DNA of 64,000 nucleotides. Source: Setoptus koraiensis. Lineage: Eukaryota > Arthropoda. A model generated the notes under the pieces. That model was not told where the DNA came from and made no database searches. It was given only the letters and a program-made list of their open reading frames with translations. Position numbers and translations under genes: made by a program. The stretch is from contig CM106586.1 of the NCBI GenBank assembly GCA_048013815.1, forward strand, positions 14,942,001 through 15,006,000. The letters run 5' to 3'. Positions 19,680 to 31,962 of the stretch are shown here, piece by piece. Numbering within the stretch: the first letter of the stretch is position 1; the number at the start of each line of letters is the position of its first letter.

Positions 19680-22600
19680 ATGGCCTCCACGTGCAGAGAT
19701 TTCAAACCTCACCAGCTCAGACCAGAAAGGTGTCGAAATTGTTTTCAAGACAAATCTAAGCACTCACAATTAGCGCAACAGCAACAACAGCAGCAGCAGC
19801 AATCAAATGCTCAATCCAACGACAGCCAGCTTAAATATTCATCCGAGAACTCAGGTAAATATTCCAAGCTGCACGACAGTGGCGGCGGTGCCAGTTATTC
19901 AATGAGAAGACGCTCGTCTCGAGAAAATCTCTCGCCATCAACAAGCGATGACCAGCCGACAGATGCAGCGCCGGACAGCAAAGAGAAGTATTCGGTAAGT
20001 ATTGTTGCAACTTCCGATGCGATTGTTTTGGCATTGCGATTTACGCTTGGTCACTAGCGAAGTAACGAAAGTTTATAGCAATCAATGTGCCTTATGTATA
20101 GCAACGAATAACTAACGCTTTGAAAGAGCGACCGCTCTATCTATGTGGGATCCGCGTGACACTTCCGGATGTTTCAACTTGAAATATCCGGTTGTTTAAA
20201 CAAAGACCTTTCATTGGTCTGACTTGTGGAAGCTCATAAGCCGCACTAAGACAGTTTCAACGGTTCCTCACTGAAAAATTCTACATGAGCATACAGTAAC
20301 ATTATTTCTGCAAGTGTCAATATTTCGTTGCTCATACCGTAAATTGTTTCGATTATTGCGTAGTTATTTCGAGTTCGCTGTTGTGATCGTTCTTTGCTAC
20401 AATTTTTTGTTAATTTGTGTGGGGCCACCAAAATCGACAGCCATGGCAGATCAAAGTCGTCTAATCCATGTTTCTTCTCTCTAACTCAGTCTATTCCAAG
20501 AAACAAGCCCACTAGAGCGTTTGGCAAGAGCGCTGAAACAAACAAAATTGATGATGCTTCTTTTAGGTATGATTCAAAAAACAAAGGATCTCACGACATA
20601 AACAACGAATCAAATCATGCAAGAAACACCAGCAATGAGCTAGAAATTTTAAAGCGTCAATTAGAAGAATGTTTGATTGAACGAAACAAAAAAGACAAAG
20701 AGAATATGGAGCTCCAAAGTGCCCTGAAGAGGCAGCAACAATCAATGGTTGACTCGAGTAGATTAGGAAATCAAAAAATAACTGAAGATATATTGAGTTT
20801 GCAAAAGCGCAATAGAGAATTGGAGCACATCAACGAAGACTATCGGGACGAGATAAAGTGCTTGAAATTAGAAATGAAAGAACTCAGCGAAGAATGTCAA
20901 AACAAAGTGATGAAACTGACAAGTGGCAGCAACAAAACAACTGCTGGTTCCGATGATTCATCGTTTAATCAAAACCAGAGCATGGATTGTTTGAGAGAAC
21001 AGAATGCAAAATTGAAAGAGGAAATAAAGATGCTCGAGCAAGAATTAGATGAAATACAAGACACATTCAAAGAGGAGGAATCAGAGCAATTGGAATCGCT
21101 CAAACAAGATCTAGATCTAGCATCGAAGAATTGTCGGATATTGCAATTTAAACTGAAGAAATCTGAGAGACAGTACACTCAATTGGAGCAAGTGAAAATC
21201 ACTTTAGAGAAACAATTGGAGGATATGTGTTCACAGAGGCCCCAAGAGCAGCAGTCATCACTGTTGAGTTCGGACAATGGACAATATTCGAGCAGTAATA
21301 GTAGTAGTGGTGGTCGCTCTTTAGATGGACCAACAATAACGCTGGCCTCATCTGAATACGATCAACTCATCAGGGATCTCCATGACACTATGGAACGCGA
21401 GAAAGATCTCCAAGAACAGATAAAGTATTGCCAAGAGGAATCTCGGATCAATTCAGATAAATTGTCCGCGTTGGAAAGTGAAAATGAGATATTGATGAAT
21501 AAAGTTTCCAAATTAGTTGAAACAAAAAGTAATGCCAGTGCTATGGCTCTGTTAGGGCGCCAGAAATCAAATCAAAACGATTCCAACGATACTAGTAGCT
21601 CAGATACTAATAACAGTTCCAATATTAGTGAGCTTCTACAACAGATTGAACAATTGAAGCTAGGATTAGAAATAAGCCAAAATGAGAATTCGTCCATGAA
21701 GGTGCAAAATCAGAAGCTCAAGTTGCAATTGGAGCAATCCGATTCAAAGCTTAAAATTTTTCAAAAGAAACTGGACGAGAAAACTTATCTCAGCGAATTG
21801 TCAAATGCGAATGTTAGCGACCATCAGATTTCGCAGCGTTTACAATCATTGCAAGTTGAATGTCGCCAATTGAGAACAAAATTAATAGAATCGGACAGAG
21901 AAAACAGGCAGCTGAGAACTCGTGTTGAATTTGCATCGGCCACTAGCGGCATTAGTGGCAGCCAACAGCAATCTCCCAAATCAAATGAGGCTTCCAATAG
22001 TTCAGATACTCAGCTTATGTTGAACAGATCCGCCGTGTTCAATCGTAGCAGGTCGCTCGAGCAGCAGCCCCAGAATGCCAATTCTCAGGCAACAACAGAA
22101 ATATCCAAGTATAGGGCCGAATTGTCCATGATTAAAACTCAAAATGACATGTTAATGAGGCAAAACAGTGACTTAAACGACAGAATACGTTCCCTTGTGC
22201 GAGACAATAAACAAACGCCCAGCTCAACAACAAAACACGAATCTCAGTTGGAGTCTGAGTTAATAGTGCAACTAAAGGATAGATTACGAAGCTTAGAGGA
22301 GGAAGTGGCTTGCAAGAAGGCGAAAATAGTTGAATTGGAGTTGGATAATACGCGCATCCAAAGAGAATACAAGAAACTCAAACAGGCTTTGGAATGTAAG
22401 CGGAACCCGTCAAGACTGAATCGCATTCACGACACATCAACTAGACAAGAATTACGCGATTTGGTCAGAGAACTCGAAGAGGAGCTCGTGCAAGCTCAAT
22501 CCGTTCAACAGGGCAGAGAGGCCCTGTTAGACAGTTGCCAGGAAGAACTCAATGAATTGACACAAGCATACGATAAATTGAAATCGGAGCGAGACTGTTT

Positions 22601-25600
22601 ATCGCGCGAACTCGCCGACGCCAACCTCAAACTGACCAGACACATGGGGCGAAACTCTGACGCCGAAGCCGATAAGCCAACCAGTGTGGACAGTGTCGAC
22701 AATAGCCGCTCTAAAGAGACAGCATTAGATGATCAAGCCGACACGTACAAGCATCAATTGGAACAAGAGAGATTTTGCATTAGCAATCTCAAGAACGACG
22801 TCAGGATATTGGAGGCAGCCAAAAACGAGCTGGCCTCACAGAATCGTATGCTCGAACGAGAACGGGTCAGCATGGAGGAGGAAGTGGATCAAATGCGAGC
22901 TGTCAATAGGCAACAATTGGAGAAAATCGACGAGTTGACCTCCTTGCAGAGAACAACAAACAATCGCGTCAATGAACTCAACCTAACTAACGATCGTCTC
23001 AAGAGCGAGCTAAGTTTGTTACAAAAGAAACTCGATAGCCAGAAGAACATGAGTGGTTCGGTGGAAATGGGCAGTGGTCACACTGCTAAATTGGCCGAAA
23101 CAAGCAGCACCAGCAAAAGTCAGCAACTAGAAAGAGATTGCGATGATCTCAGGTCAAAGAATAGATTCCTGATCAATAAAATCGACGGGCTAGAATTGGA
23201 GTTCAGAGCCAAGGCCGATGAGCTCAAGGCACAGTTTGAGCTGCAAAAGAAACGCGAATTGGAGATTGCAAGGCTCGAGGTGAAAGAAAAGCTACAAATG
23301 GAAATGCTGCATACCAAGGACGAACTCAATGAGGCCCGCCAAAAACTGACCACGGCCTCCAGGCAACAGAGTAAGGCCGATTATGAGTACAGGACAATGG
23401 ATGAGAAATACAAGACGCTTGATAAGGAATTCAAGAGAGAAAAGGCTCGTTTAACAGGTAAAATCGATCAATTGGAGCAAGATCTGGATTTTGAGCGGAG
23501 AAAACAAGATCATTTGGAGAGAGAGAAAGAGTCCCAATTGAAAGATAAGAGCAGACAATTGATGAATGTCCAGGATACATGCGTGCAATTGGAACGAGAC
23601 CTTAAGAGGGCCCAGGCTAAGCTTAGCTCGGCAGAGAGCGATTTCGAGTTAAGACTGGCGAATTTAGCCCAGGAATTGAATAAAGATAAAAGAGAAAAAG
23701 AGGAACTGACTCAGAAATGTAGGAAAACCGAAGAGAATTATTATGATCAGAAGATGCGCTCCGAATCGGAAAAATCGGCTCTCGTTGAGGCACTAGACTC
23801 TGTGAGAAAGAGCTACAATGAGAAAATAGACGAAATAAAATCAATTAGAGAATTGTTGAATGTTAGACAAGATCAACATTTCAAGGAGAAGCTGCTCATG
23901 CAAGAGAAACTGCAAGGCATGGAGGCAACCATAGGCAAATTTTCAACCTTGGATTATGACTTCAGGCAGCTCAAGAACCGTTGTGAGACACAAGAGGCCC
24001 AATTGGAGCAATACAAGAAGGACGAGCGAGCATTGAGAGAGGAAAAATCACGATTGAGATCTAAGAATGACGAATTGGAACGCAAGTGTTCCTATTATGA
24101 AAAACAGGAACTGGCCTCAAAAACGAGCTCAATATCACAACTTCAACGAACGACATCACCATTACTAGGTAATCCGTCGTCTCGCCATCAAACTGCAACT
24201 CACATTATGCAATCAAATACGAAGACCGACCATGATGCGGCCAAACTCGAACAACTTTATAGTGAGTTAGAATTCACCAAGGCACAACTAAATAAGGCCC
24301 TTGAGGATAATGCTGCGCTTGCAAAGAACATTGCGACAGACTCCAATGGAAATCGCCAGTCGGAATATTCTCTTAGTGAGAAGCTCACAGGCAAGATCAA
24401 TGACCAGAGACATCATATAAAAACACTGAAGGCCCAGATAGACAGTTTGGTCGCCGAATTGAAAAATACCAATCTACTGCATAGGTCGGAGAAGGGCTCT
24501 TGGCAAGTTCAAATGGCTCAACTTAGAAGTGCTCTGAATGAAAAAGAGGAGCGACTTCTGTTAGAGACTTCGTCTAGATTGGCCACCAGGAATCTGGCTA
24601 AAACCAAAATGGAAATCGCGTGGCAAAAAGAGCGGCAGACTCATCAGGATCTCTTGTTAAAACAACAGCAACAAATTCAAGCATTGACAGAGGATCTTCG
24701 TCAGACAAGTCTATCGCTTGAATCGATAAAAGAGGCCAGGCAACGCGACAATCAGCGCCACCAAGAAGCGCTCACCAGTTTGAGTGAGTCGAATAAAAAC
24801 CTGAACCAGGGAACAAACGAGAAGTTTGGTCTTCTTCGTCAGCAGCTTGATATTTGCGAAGACGAACGATCAAGATTGCAGCATAAGGTCATAAGTATTG
24901 GTCAATATAATGACAAAGTTATGGCTAGCGTACTGAAAGAATTAGAGCCGTTATTGGTGATTGTTGGTAAGATCCTTAACTCTCTCGACAAGGCTGATAA
25001 TAGCAAAGATGAAGCTGACGAACAGGCTGCTGATCAACAAATTCACCAATCATCAACAAATAGACCACTTAGAACCACAAAGAAAAATACTAATTTACCT
25101 GATGATGGCGACGATGAGGCCTCATTAGGCTCCGAAACAACAACGTCGTTGTCGAAAACTAACATTGTCTCTAGCAATAAACCCGCGCCAAGTGGTCGAT
25201 TTTCGCGATTTTTATCAATGAAACCATCGACATTAAATGCCAATGTGACATCGGCTGCACAAACCAATGCAACATTGACCGATTCCAAGGATGCGCAATC
25301 GAATAGTTTGCAAAAAGCAAAGACTAAAACGACAAAAAAGGCTAAAATAAAAAGTTCTGCCATAGGCATAACAGCCAGCGAAAAGAAACAGATGAAACTA
25401 TGCTTCAAACGATTAGAGAAATCGATTGAGGACATCAAATCATTGCCGTCCGCCCCCGCAACTGACAAAAAACAAACCTTAGATTATTCCAAAACTTTAG
25501 CCAAACGAACTTCGGTAAGTCTCGCCAACTTCTCGTGGTGTCATATATCCATTAGAATGCACAATGAATTCCATCACGGCACAACACTATTCCAACCTAA

Positions 25601-26248
25601 CATCTTTTTTTTCTCATCCATACATACTATTATTATGCACATAATTAATAACCGATGAACCAGCTCGTGGAACAAGGGAGTGAAGCGGCGAAGCAGCGCC
25701 ATGAATTGGCCTCTTCTGTCAGAGGCACATCCTATACTCCCACAAGAACCTTTTCCGACACCAATAGAGCTCTAACTAAATATTGGACCTCGGGTTTGGA
25801 GTCTGAGGCATCCGATTCACCAGCTTCGAGTCTTCTCAACATGGACGAAATGATGTTGAATAGCGATCATTATCGCCGGATAGCCAGTTCGGGCAACTTC
25901 AAGAAACAACCTGTTCCGAAATTAACCCCGATCAGGCGTTTCGGTGCAGATAGTGCAACAGATTATGATAGCGAGTCATCTATAGCGTCCGATTTCAACA
26001 CAAGAGGAACAACTCATAAGATCTCTGGCACGGAATCAGATAGTGGCATTCGAAATAGCTCATCAGGTACTAGTCAGAAGTCTAGCCATAAGAAAAGAAA
26101 TCTCAAGAGCAGATTCCAGGATACCCTGCGGAACATTAGTAGAAGCATAACCGGGCTCACAAGTGATAATGAAAACGAGAAAGAGGACGATAGAACTAAT
26201 CAAGCTTATCCAACTGAGAGACCTAAACAATTCTACACTTTAGTGTGA
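19680..26248 (+). CDS. giant coiled-coil protein with MPRIP/outspread-like N-terminal Cys motif (three exons)
   Basis: Exons 19680-19994, 20490-25514 and 25664-26248 join in phase 0 (donors TCG|GTAAGT twice; acceptors CTAACTCAG|TCT and GAACCAG|CTC) and give about 1974 residues. The N terminus has the motif STCRDFKPHQLRPERCRNC, then F-x5-KHS. This resembles the CRxF...CxxCF...H motif at the start of MPRIP (myosin phosphatase Rho-interacting protein) and Drosophila Outspread. A Gln tract follows at about 38-46. Residues from about 140 to 1600 are heptad-rich, Glu/Lys/Leu/Gln-dominated coiled coil broken by Ser/Asn-rich breaks. The C terminus is Ser-rich and basic (FSRFLSMKPST; LKSRFQDTLRNISRSITGL). 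No PH domain, motor or enzyme domain is visible. A cytoskeletal scaffold that dimerises through its coiled coil is the natural reading. AATAAA lies just after the stop (about 26261). The exon structure is secure; the family link rests on one short motif. Confidence 0.85.
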
Positions 26249-29200
26249 AATAGTGTCAATAAATGATAAAGGTACTCAATATGAACTTTGTGGGAGTAAG
26301 CACTCTTGCGTTTTCCTGAATGAAACAAGCGATAAACATTGGTCTTCTATGAATTCAATCAGCTATCGGTTCATTAGTTGATTGCGGAAGCTCTAGACTA
26401 TCTAACTAAAAATGTCGTTTTGGATTAGTAACGGATGAGCAGATTAACATTGAATTTGTCGATAGACACAGTAGTGATGAGGCATCAACAATAACGTACC
26501 GCTAATGTTCACACTAGCTGGATAGATTCAGATCGAACACTTTTTCCAGAGAGACGCTAATCTGATTGATTGGTGCAGGATTAGAGTTTAGTTTCGGGAT
26601 ATTTCTTGACCAGCCTTGAACTCAACTGAAAAAATATATCACAAATAGAATTGACCAGTTATTTCTGGTGTACGACGAATTCGATTCCTATAATAAACGC
26701 ACATTATGTTCAGCCTGGCTCAGACATCGATTGTTATGTCTAGACAGTTAGGATTTGAATGGTTCAATCCGATCGGCAATGGGACATAATGCGACTAGAT
26801 TGTTCTAAAGAATTTATTTAATTCCCCTGGTGATTTAATCGTTACATACATATGTAATTTATGAACTATCTATAAATCATCAAACAAAAACCCTGTAAAT
26901 ATCACCAAGTTCGAACCTAATGGTTCAGAGTCGACAGAAACAACATGAATTGAATTGAATTACGCCTTGTTGAATCTAAACTCTGTTGATTGAAGGATAC
27001 CTTTTTTGATCAATGGGTGACTTAAATCATTTCAACGTGACAACCAACGTGCCACCTTCATTTCAGTCGAGTTTGAATCAATGGGTTTAAATGACATCGA
27101 CATGAATGGGAGTTTCATCCGATTATTTAAGCTTATAATAGATCGAAATTTTAATGCCAACAGCCATGCCTGTTATGCCCTCATTCACTTGGGTGGAATC
27201 TGGAATCTATTTCATGAATCTAAAGAGCATTATTTGCCTCTCATGAGCCTCCTTATCATGATAATGTTCTCGCAGCTGGTCGTCTTTATGGCAGCCATAT
27301 TAAGTTGCAGCAATGTGATAAAGCGACTGTATTGAGATAGATATATCCATCTTTGGGAGCAACGCCAAATTCAACACATTATTTATGGAAATAGATCATC
27401 TCTGTGAAAAATGTTATGATTGTGCTGCCGATGAAGCGAGGTTTATATAGAAATCATATCAAATCAACAATGTTGCCGTCTCTTTGTTTTGCACAATCTA
27501 TCACTTTTTGGGTCAAGTAGGCCCCACTACTGGGTGTGCAAAGATGGGGCACGGCGCATTAAAACTAAATATTATTCGCATTTGCCATATGGAGTGACGC
27601 AACATTGAGATGTTACATAAATAATTGATATCATAATAATCAAAGTTTTTTAATAACTCGACTCCAATTTAGCTCTATTGGTCCGGAAGAGAAAAGGACC
27701 TAGTCACAATGTGGGCAGTTTCTTTTGCGAGAATCCAATCGTGTGCAGTTAATAATGAATTCTCATCCCGTCAGTCCTCAAATATTCATTGAATATTGGA
27801 CTTAGGCCTACGCTTTAAGTGGACTTGTCAGATTCGATATAGATAGTTACATAAAAGTACTATTTTCCATTTCCGAAAATGGAAACGCTTTCATTTCATT
27901 AACTTAATTTGTTCAACGAAAACACATGTTGGGAGAGATAATGGCTTCTTTTTTAATTTGAGTCCTATGGGAAATTGATGAGATTTTATCCAAGTCAGCC
28001 AGAGGTTTATTAATTTTTCAAGTGCCTTCTTACTTCATACAACGTTCTCGCAACTTGCACTTTATGAGAATGACATCTAATGATTGATACTCAAATTGGT
28101 TCTGCAATCAGATAAGTGGCTTGCTTGATTTCCAAGTTAACGTCAATTGTTCGATATATTGATCTATGAAAAATGCATCACCGTGGTGGAGTTTAATTAT
28201 AGGAATATAAGAGTATCCTCAAATAATGAGTATATCGGAGGTCCAGCGTAACCTATGATATCAGTCCTGTTCTCATCGTTACATTTTACTGGCTACGAAA
28301 TCACTTGACAATACTTTTTTTCAATGTTCAATGAGCATAACATCAATCCCAAAATTGTTGGAACATCCTCTCTGAGTTGATCTCAGCACAATGGTACATG
28401 ATGTAACGAGCCTAGCATCAGCTCAGCATATGAGGGAAGCCTTAGATTGGATGTGGCGCTTCATTATAAGTACACAAAGAATCGCTTAATAAATACATAT
28501 GGGGGCGCCGAGAACCAGAGATCTTTGAAACCTTTGAAATAACTACCCGTCAGAATATTCAAGCAAACTATTTTTGTTCGTGATTCGAGCACAACATACC
28601 CATTGTACCCAAGAATTGAAAGGGTTCATCCACACCATTCACCATTGATTGTCTCAGTCACAATGACGATAACATGGCCTTAGTCGATGTCTCTACTGTA
28701 AAATAAGCTAACTGGTGATCAAAACTTAATTTACTGTATTTAGCACCATTGATACTGACGGTGACGCACGCTTGCAGCAGCATTGAAAACGGATACGCTG
28801 ATTACGTGCTCCGGAATGGCTAAACAAGTCATGGCTCCATTGAACATTACTAAAATAGACACTCGATTACACTATTCTGAATTTGATCACACATTATTGA
28901 GGACAACCACTGTCGATACTGGCCACTATACGAGTGTCAAATAAGCTAGCGAAATCTGAGTGATGAACTGATTTAGTAGCTTATTAGTTAACCATCAATT
29001 AAAACGAGGCTACGACAAAGTGCCATAGTTATCAGAGGTTCCTAACATTTGTGCAAAGTAATTGATCCATAGGGCTGCTGATAAGCAATTAAATGTGAAT
29101 GTAAGGTTACACACACGCACTCATTGGACAGTTGCAATTAAGCTTGAGCGAAATCAATTGAGGGGCCTGGGACAAGTTTCTAAAGTGCGTCATAAAAGCC

Positions 29201-30500
29201 AAGTTGTTGTCTCAGTTGAACGTCCGTGAAAAGTTATCGGTATGAGTTGGGTGACAACTGTCAGCTAATATAGGCAACTTGATAGTATGTGAAACTGTGG
29301 TGTTAGTTGTTATGTGCAATCACAGTTGGCCTTCGAAAGAATTCCGTCAACTCAAAGTGGTAGTCAATTGACATAAGCACTTGGTGATTTACGTCAATCC
29401 GCCAAACCATTGACTGATGTGTCTGTGTGTGTGCTGGGGCGATACCCTAGTTGTTTCTCTAATCTACTAGTTGGATTGAATGTACTAATGCATATATCAG
29501 GTGAATATTCATGTATGAGGATGCCCAGACAACATTGCCACAGAAGCCGACAAGTATGTATAAAGCACCACTCTGTTTGCAAGCCACTAGGCTGCTCGCA
29601 ATTCACTCGGCATCTTGATTGTGGACCCCTTTGCTGGAAAATTGTGCCTGCTGGGATGGTGTTATCGATTTGCTAATCATTTTATCATCATATTCATTCG
29701 AAAATTCAACGGAAATGTCTCTATTAGTAGGTGGAGCATCGTCTGTCAATCGATTTGCGTTCTCATGAAAAACCCTTTGTTCCTGATAAATATATATGCC
29801 AATGATAAGAGCAAGCCAGCAACAGTGGTGGCATGTAATTATGTCATGTTATTCCTTGGCCCAGTGTCGACACCTATGCCGTTTGAGTTGCCGACAGGCG
29901 TATAATTCCAGATAATAATAAAATGCTGTGATAATGCTGTTGTTCGGCGAACATGCCGCCAAGCGCCCATTGATATACATTGATGCTTGTTTTACACTGC
30001 GGAAAAGCGGACAATTTAAGTGTCGATCATTGTATGGTTGCGCTGTAAGGCGAGCACGTTCGCAATGACACGTTGTCAAAGACATCGCCGGGCGCCCAAT
30101 GGTGACCATTAAACATGTTTGGGGCACTCGCCTTAAAATATTGACAAGTTCTCTGTGTAAGTTTAATTTGCGTAGCTATTTTTCTGTCGTGATCGTCTAA
30201 CAACTGGCAGGGCACGCGTCGCGTGCCCTAGAGCTAGTTGTGGAGAGCGCGTTGACCGGCTAAACGGACAACAGCACACATGTTGTTACTATGCCAGCCA
30301 CTAAATACCAGAGATAGTCAGCGTAGTCGCTCGTGTCCCAGGTAAACGAGACAACTTCAGATAAAACTCTTACTCTTGTTAGCGCTCTGTCCGCGAATCC
30401 CCCGAGCCCGAGTTGTTGATGGGTGTCCTGGCACAACTCAGACATCAGCCACTCGCACAAGCTGCAGCGAAATGTTTCTTTAATGTCCTAATCAGATTCT
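26249..30500. other. long gene-free region
   Basis: The AT-rich region holds the 3' UTR of the coiled-coil gene. I saw no repeats of note, apart from a near-perfect 19-base palindrome (GGGCACGCG T CGCGTGCCC) at 30210-30228. One coding-like frame at 27081-27335 is listed separately. Other frames lack any protein character. Confidence 0.5.
27081..27335 (+). CDS. possible small membrane protein or terminal exon, unrecognised
   Basis: This ATG frame of 84 residues starts MGLNDIDMNGSFIRLFKLII, has a mixed middle part (HACYALIHLGGIWNLFHESK) and one strong hydrophobic segment (about residues 53-76), and ends with a basic tail. A good splice acceptor (CCACCTTCATTTCAG|TCG) lies 15 bases before the ATG, so it could be a last exon. 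No family is recognised and no poly(A) signal is close. It may be chance. Confidence 0.25.
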   Translation: MGLNDIDMNGSFIRLFKLIIDRNFNANSHACYALIHLGGIWNLFHESKEHYLPLMSLLIMIMFSQLVVFMAAILSCSNVIKRLY

Positions 30501-31962
30501 AACTAATGTTATTCTGCTATTAGACGCACTATTATAGATGGACGCTCACAACTGACATATCGAACAGCAGAATTTTCGTCAGCACCGGCCCGCAGAGAGC
30601 GACGCGGCCACGACTGGGCCATCGATTACAGGCCCAGACGCTGGCGTGTCCGCCATTTTGTTTATATTCAGGGGCGTATTCATCAGGGGTGCCCGTTGGT
30701 GGGGGGTGAAAATTCATCAAGTTCAACCAGCGACACGAGCGAACAACTCGCAGCGAGCGAACAACTCACAGCGAGCGAATAACTCATAGCGAACTACCGG
30801 CTGGTAGCGAACGGAGAAACACGCTTTCATTTGGTGGCACGGCGTGGCTTGTGTGCCGCTGCCGCCAGTGGCAACGAGAGCCTGCTGCAAGCTGTAACTG
30901 GCACACACAAGCGTGCAATTCGCCCAAGGGACCATTCGATCATAGCAACTGCGTGTGTGTTGCGCGCAAGAATTCGTCGACCAGTCATCGGCCGTGCGGG
31001 CGCCGCTTAATTGATTGCAAGCCCCGTTGGCTGGCGGCCAGAGGCGAGCTAGAGCGAGAGCTCGCCTATAGGATGCCGATGCACTCGCTCCCGTGCACGG
31101 CGCGCAACACGGTCCCTGTTACATGGCGGTTCCATTGGAGACTGTTTGTTGGAGTCTGTTAGCGAGATAGAAAGAGACGATTTCTGCAGAGCGGCCGCAT
31201 AAAAAGTTCGCCGACTCTCTCGGGCGGCCGCGCAACGCGCCAACCGTCGCCCGTCGCTCGTCGCCCGTCGCTCGTCGGTGTCTGGTGCAGGGCCGCGAGG
31301 GGGCGCCCGCGCCAGACACCAGCTCACAATGTCAGCGAATCTTTTCGCGGCGCATGTTGCGCACTCTCTTGCGACTCGCCAGAGGCAAACGCTCATCTTT
31401 TACATGGAGTCGCAACAATCGAGACGCATGCTGGCAACCTGCTTTGTTGCCACCATGCGCCATGTTGCAGGCCCGCAGTTCGATGCGCTGGTCACTACCC
31501 CTTGCGTCCCCCGCGAGCTGATTTTTGTTGTGCGCAAAAGTGCAAATTGGGCTCGAAAGTTTCTCAAAAATGGCTGGCACAACTTTTGCCGCGCACCGTC
31601 CTCCGCCGCCGAGCTGCACGCGCAACAATCAGCGTGGTCAGCAGAGTCGAACAATAGTAGTAGCGGGCCGCAGCGAACTAAATCAAGTAGATGTGCATCT
31701 TCGCTGGTAGAGTCAACAATTTAAATAGAACCAAACTGCAACCCGACTAAAAACTGAATCAATTGCATCATTTGAAACCAGACGAGCAACACGCCGAACG
31801 AACCAAACGCTGAACGAACGCACGCCGAACAGATATTTTTGTCACAGGAGCTCGGAATCAACGAAGCCAAGTGTTGAGCGATCTGCGAGGACCAATCACA
31901 GTCCAAGTGAAGAGTAAATAATCATTCCGTCATTTGCGGTACTAGTATCATCAAACAAAACA
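30501..31962 (+). promoter_or_regulatory. GC-rich, hairpin-rich promoter/5' UTR region of the sNPF-like gene
   Basis: This is the most GC- and CpG-rich part of the window, and it leads straight into the neuropeptide start codon. It contains an approximately 18-base tandem repeat (CGAACAACTC-CAGCGAG type, three units, about 30737-30795) and inverted repeats AGGCGAGCT/AGCTCGCCT at about 31043-31069. A tandem GTCGCCCGTCGCTC repeat lies at about 31249-31276, and inverted repeats GGTGTCTGG/CCAGACACC near 31277-31320. Overlapping frames on both strands (for example 31278-31724) reflect the lack of AT-rich stops and have no domain. A CpG-island-like promoter with a long structured leader is the simplest reading. 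Confidence 0.5.
30737..30795. repeat. approximately 18-base tandem repeat, three units
   Basis: There are three imperfect copies of a unit like AGCGAGCGAACAACTC, drifting at the right end (AGCGAATAACTC, AGCGAACTACC). Confidence 0.8.

Noticed and set aside
29410-29676. Cys-rich plus-strand frame resembling a knottin-type toxin
   Set aside because: It starts at TTG, has no signal peptide and the Cys spacing fits no known scaffold; GT/TG-rich DNA explains many Cys codons.
31278-31724. 148-codon frame before the neuropeptide gene
   Set aside because: It sits in the GC-rich leader region where all frames are long, has no recognisable content and overlaps frames on both strands.
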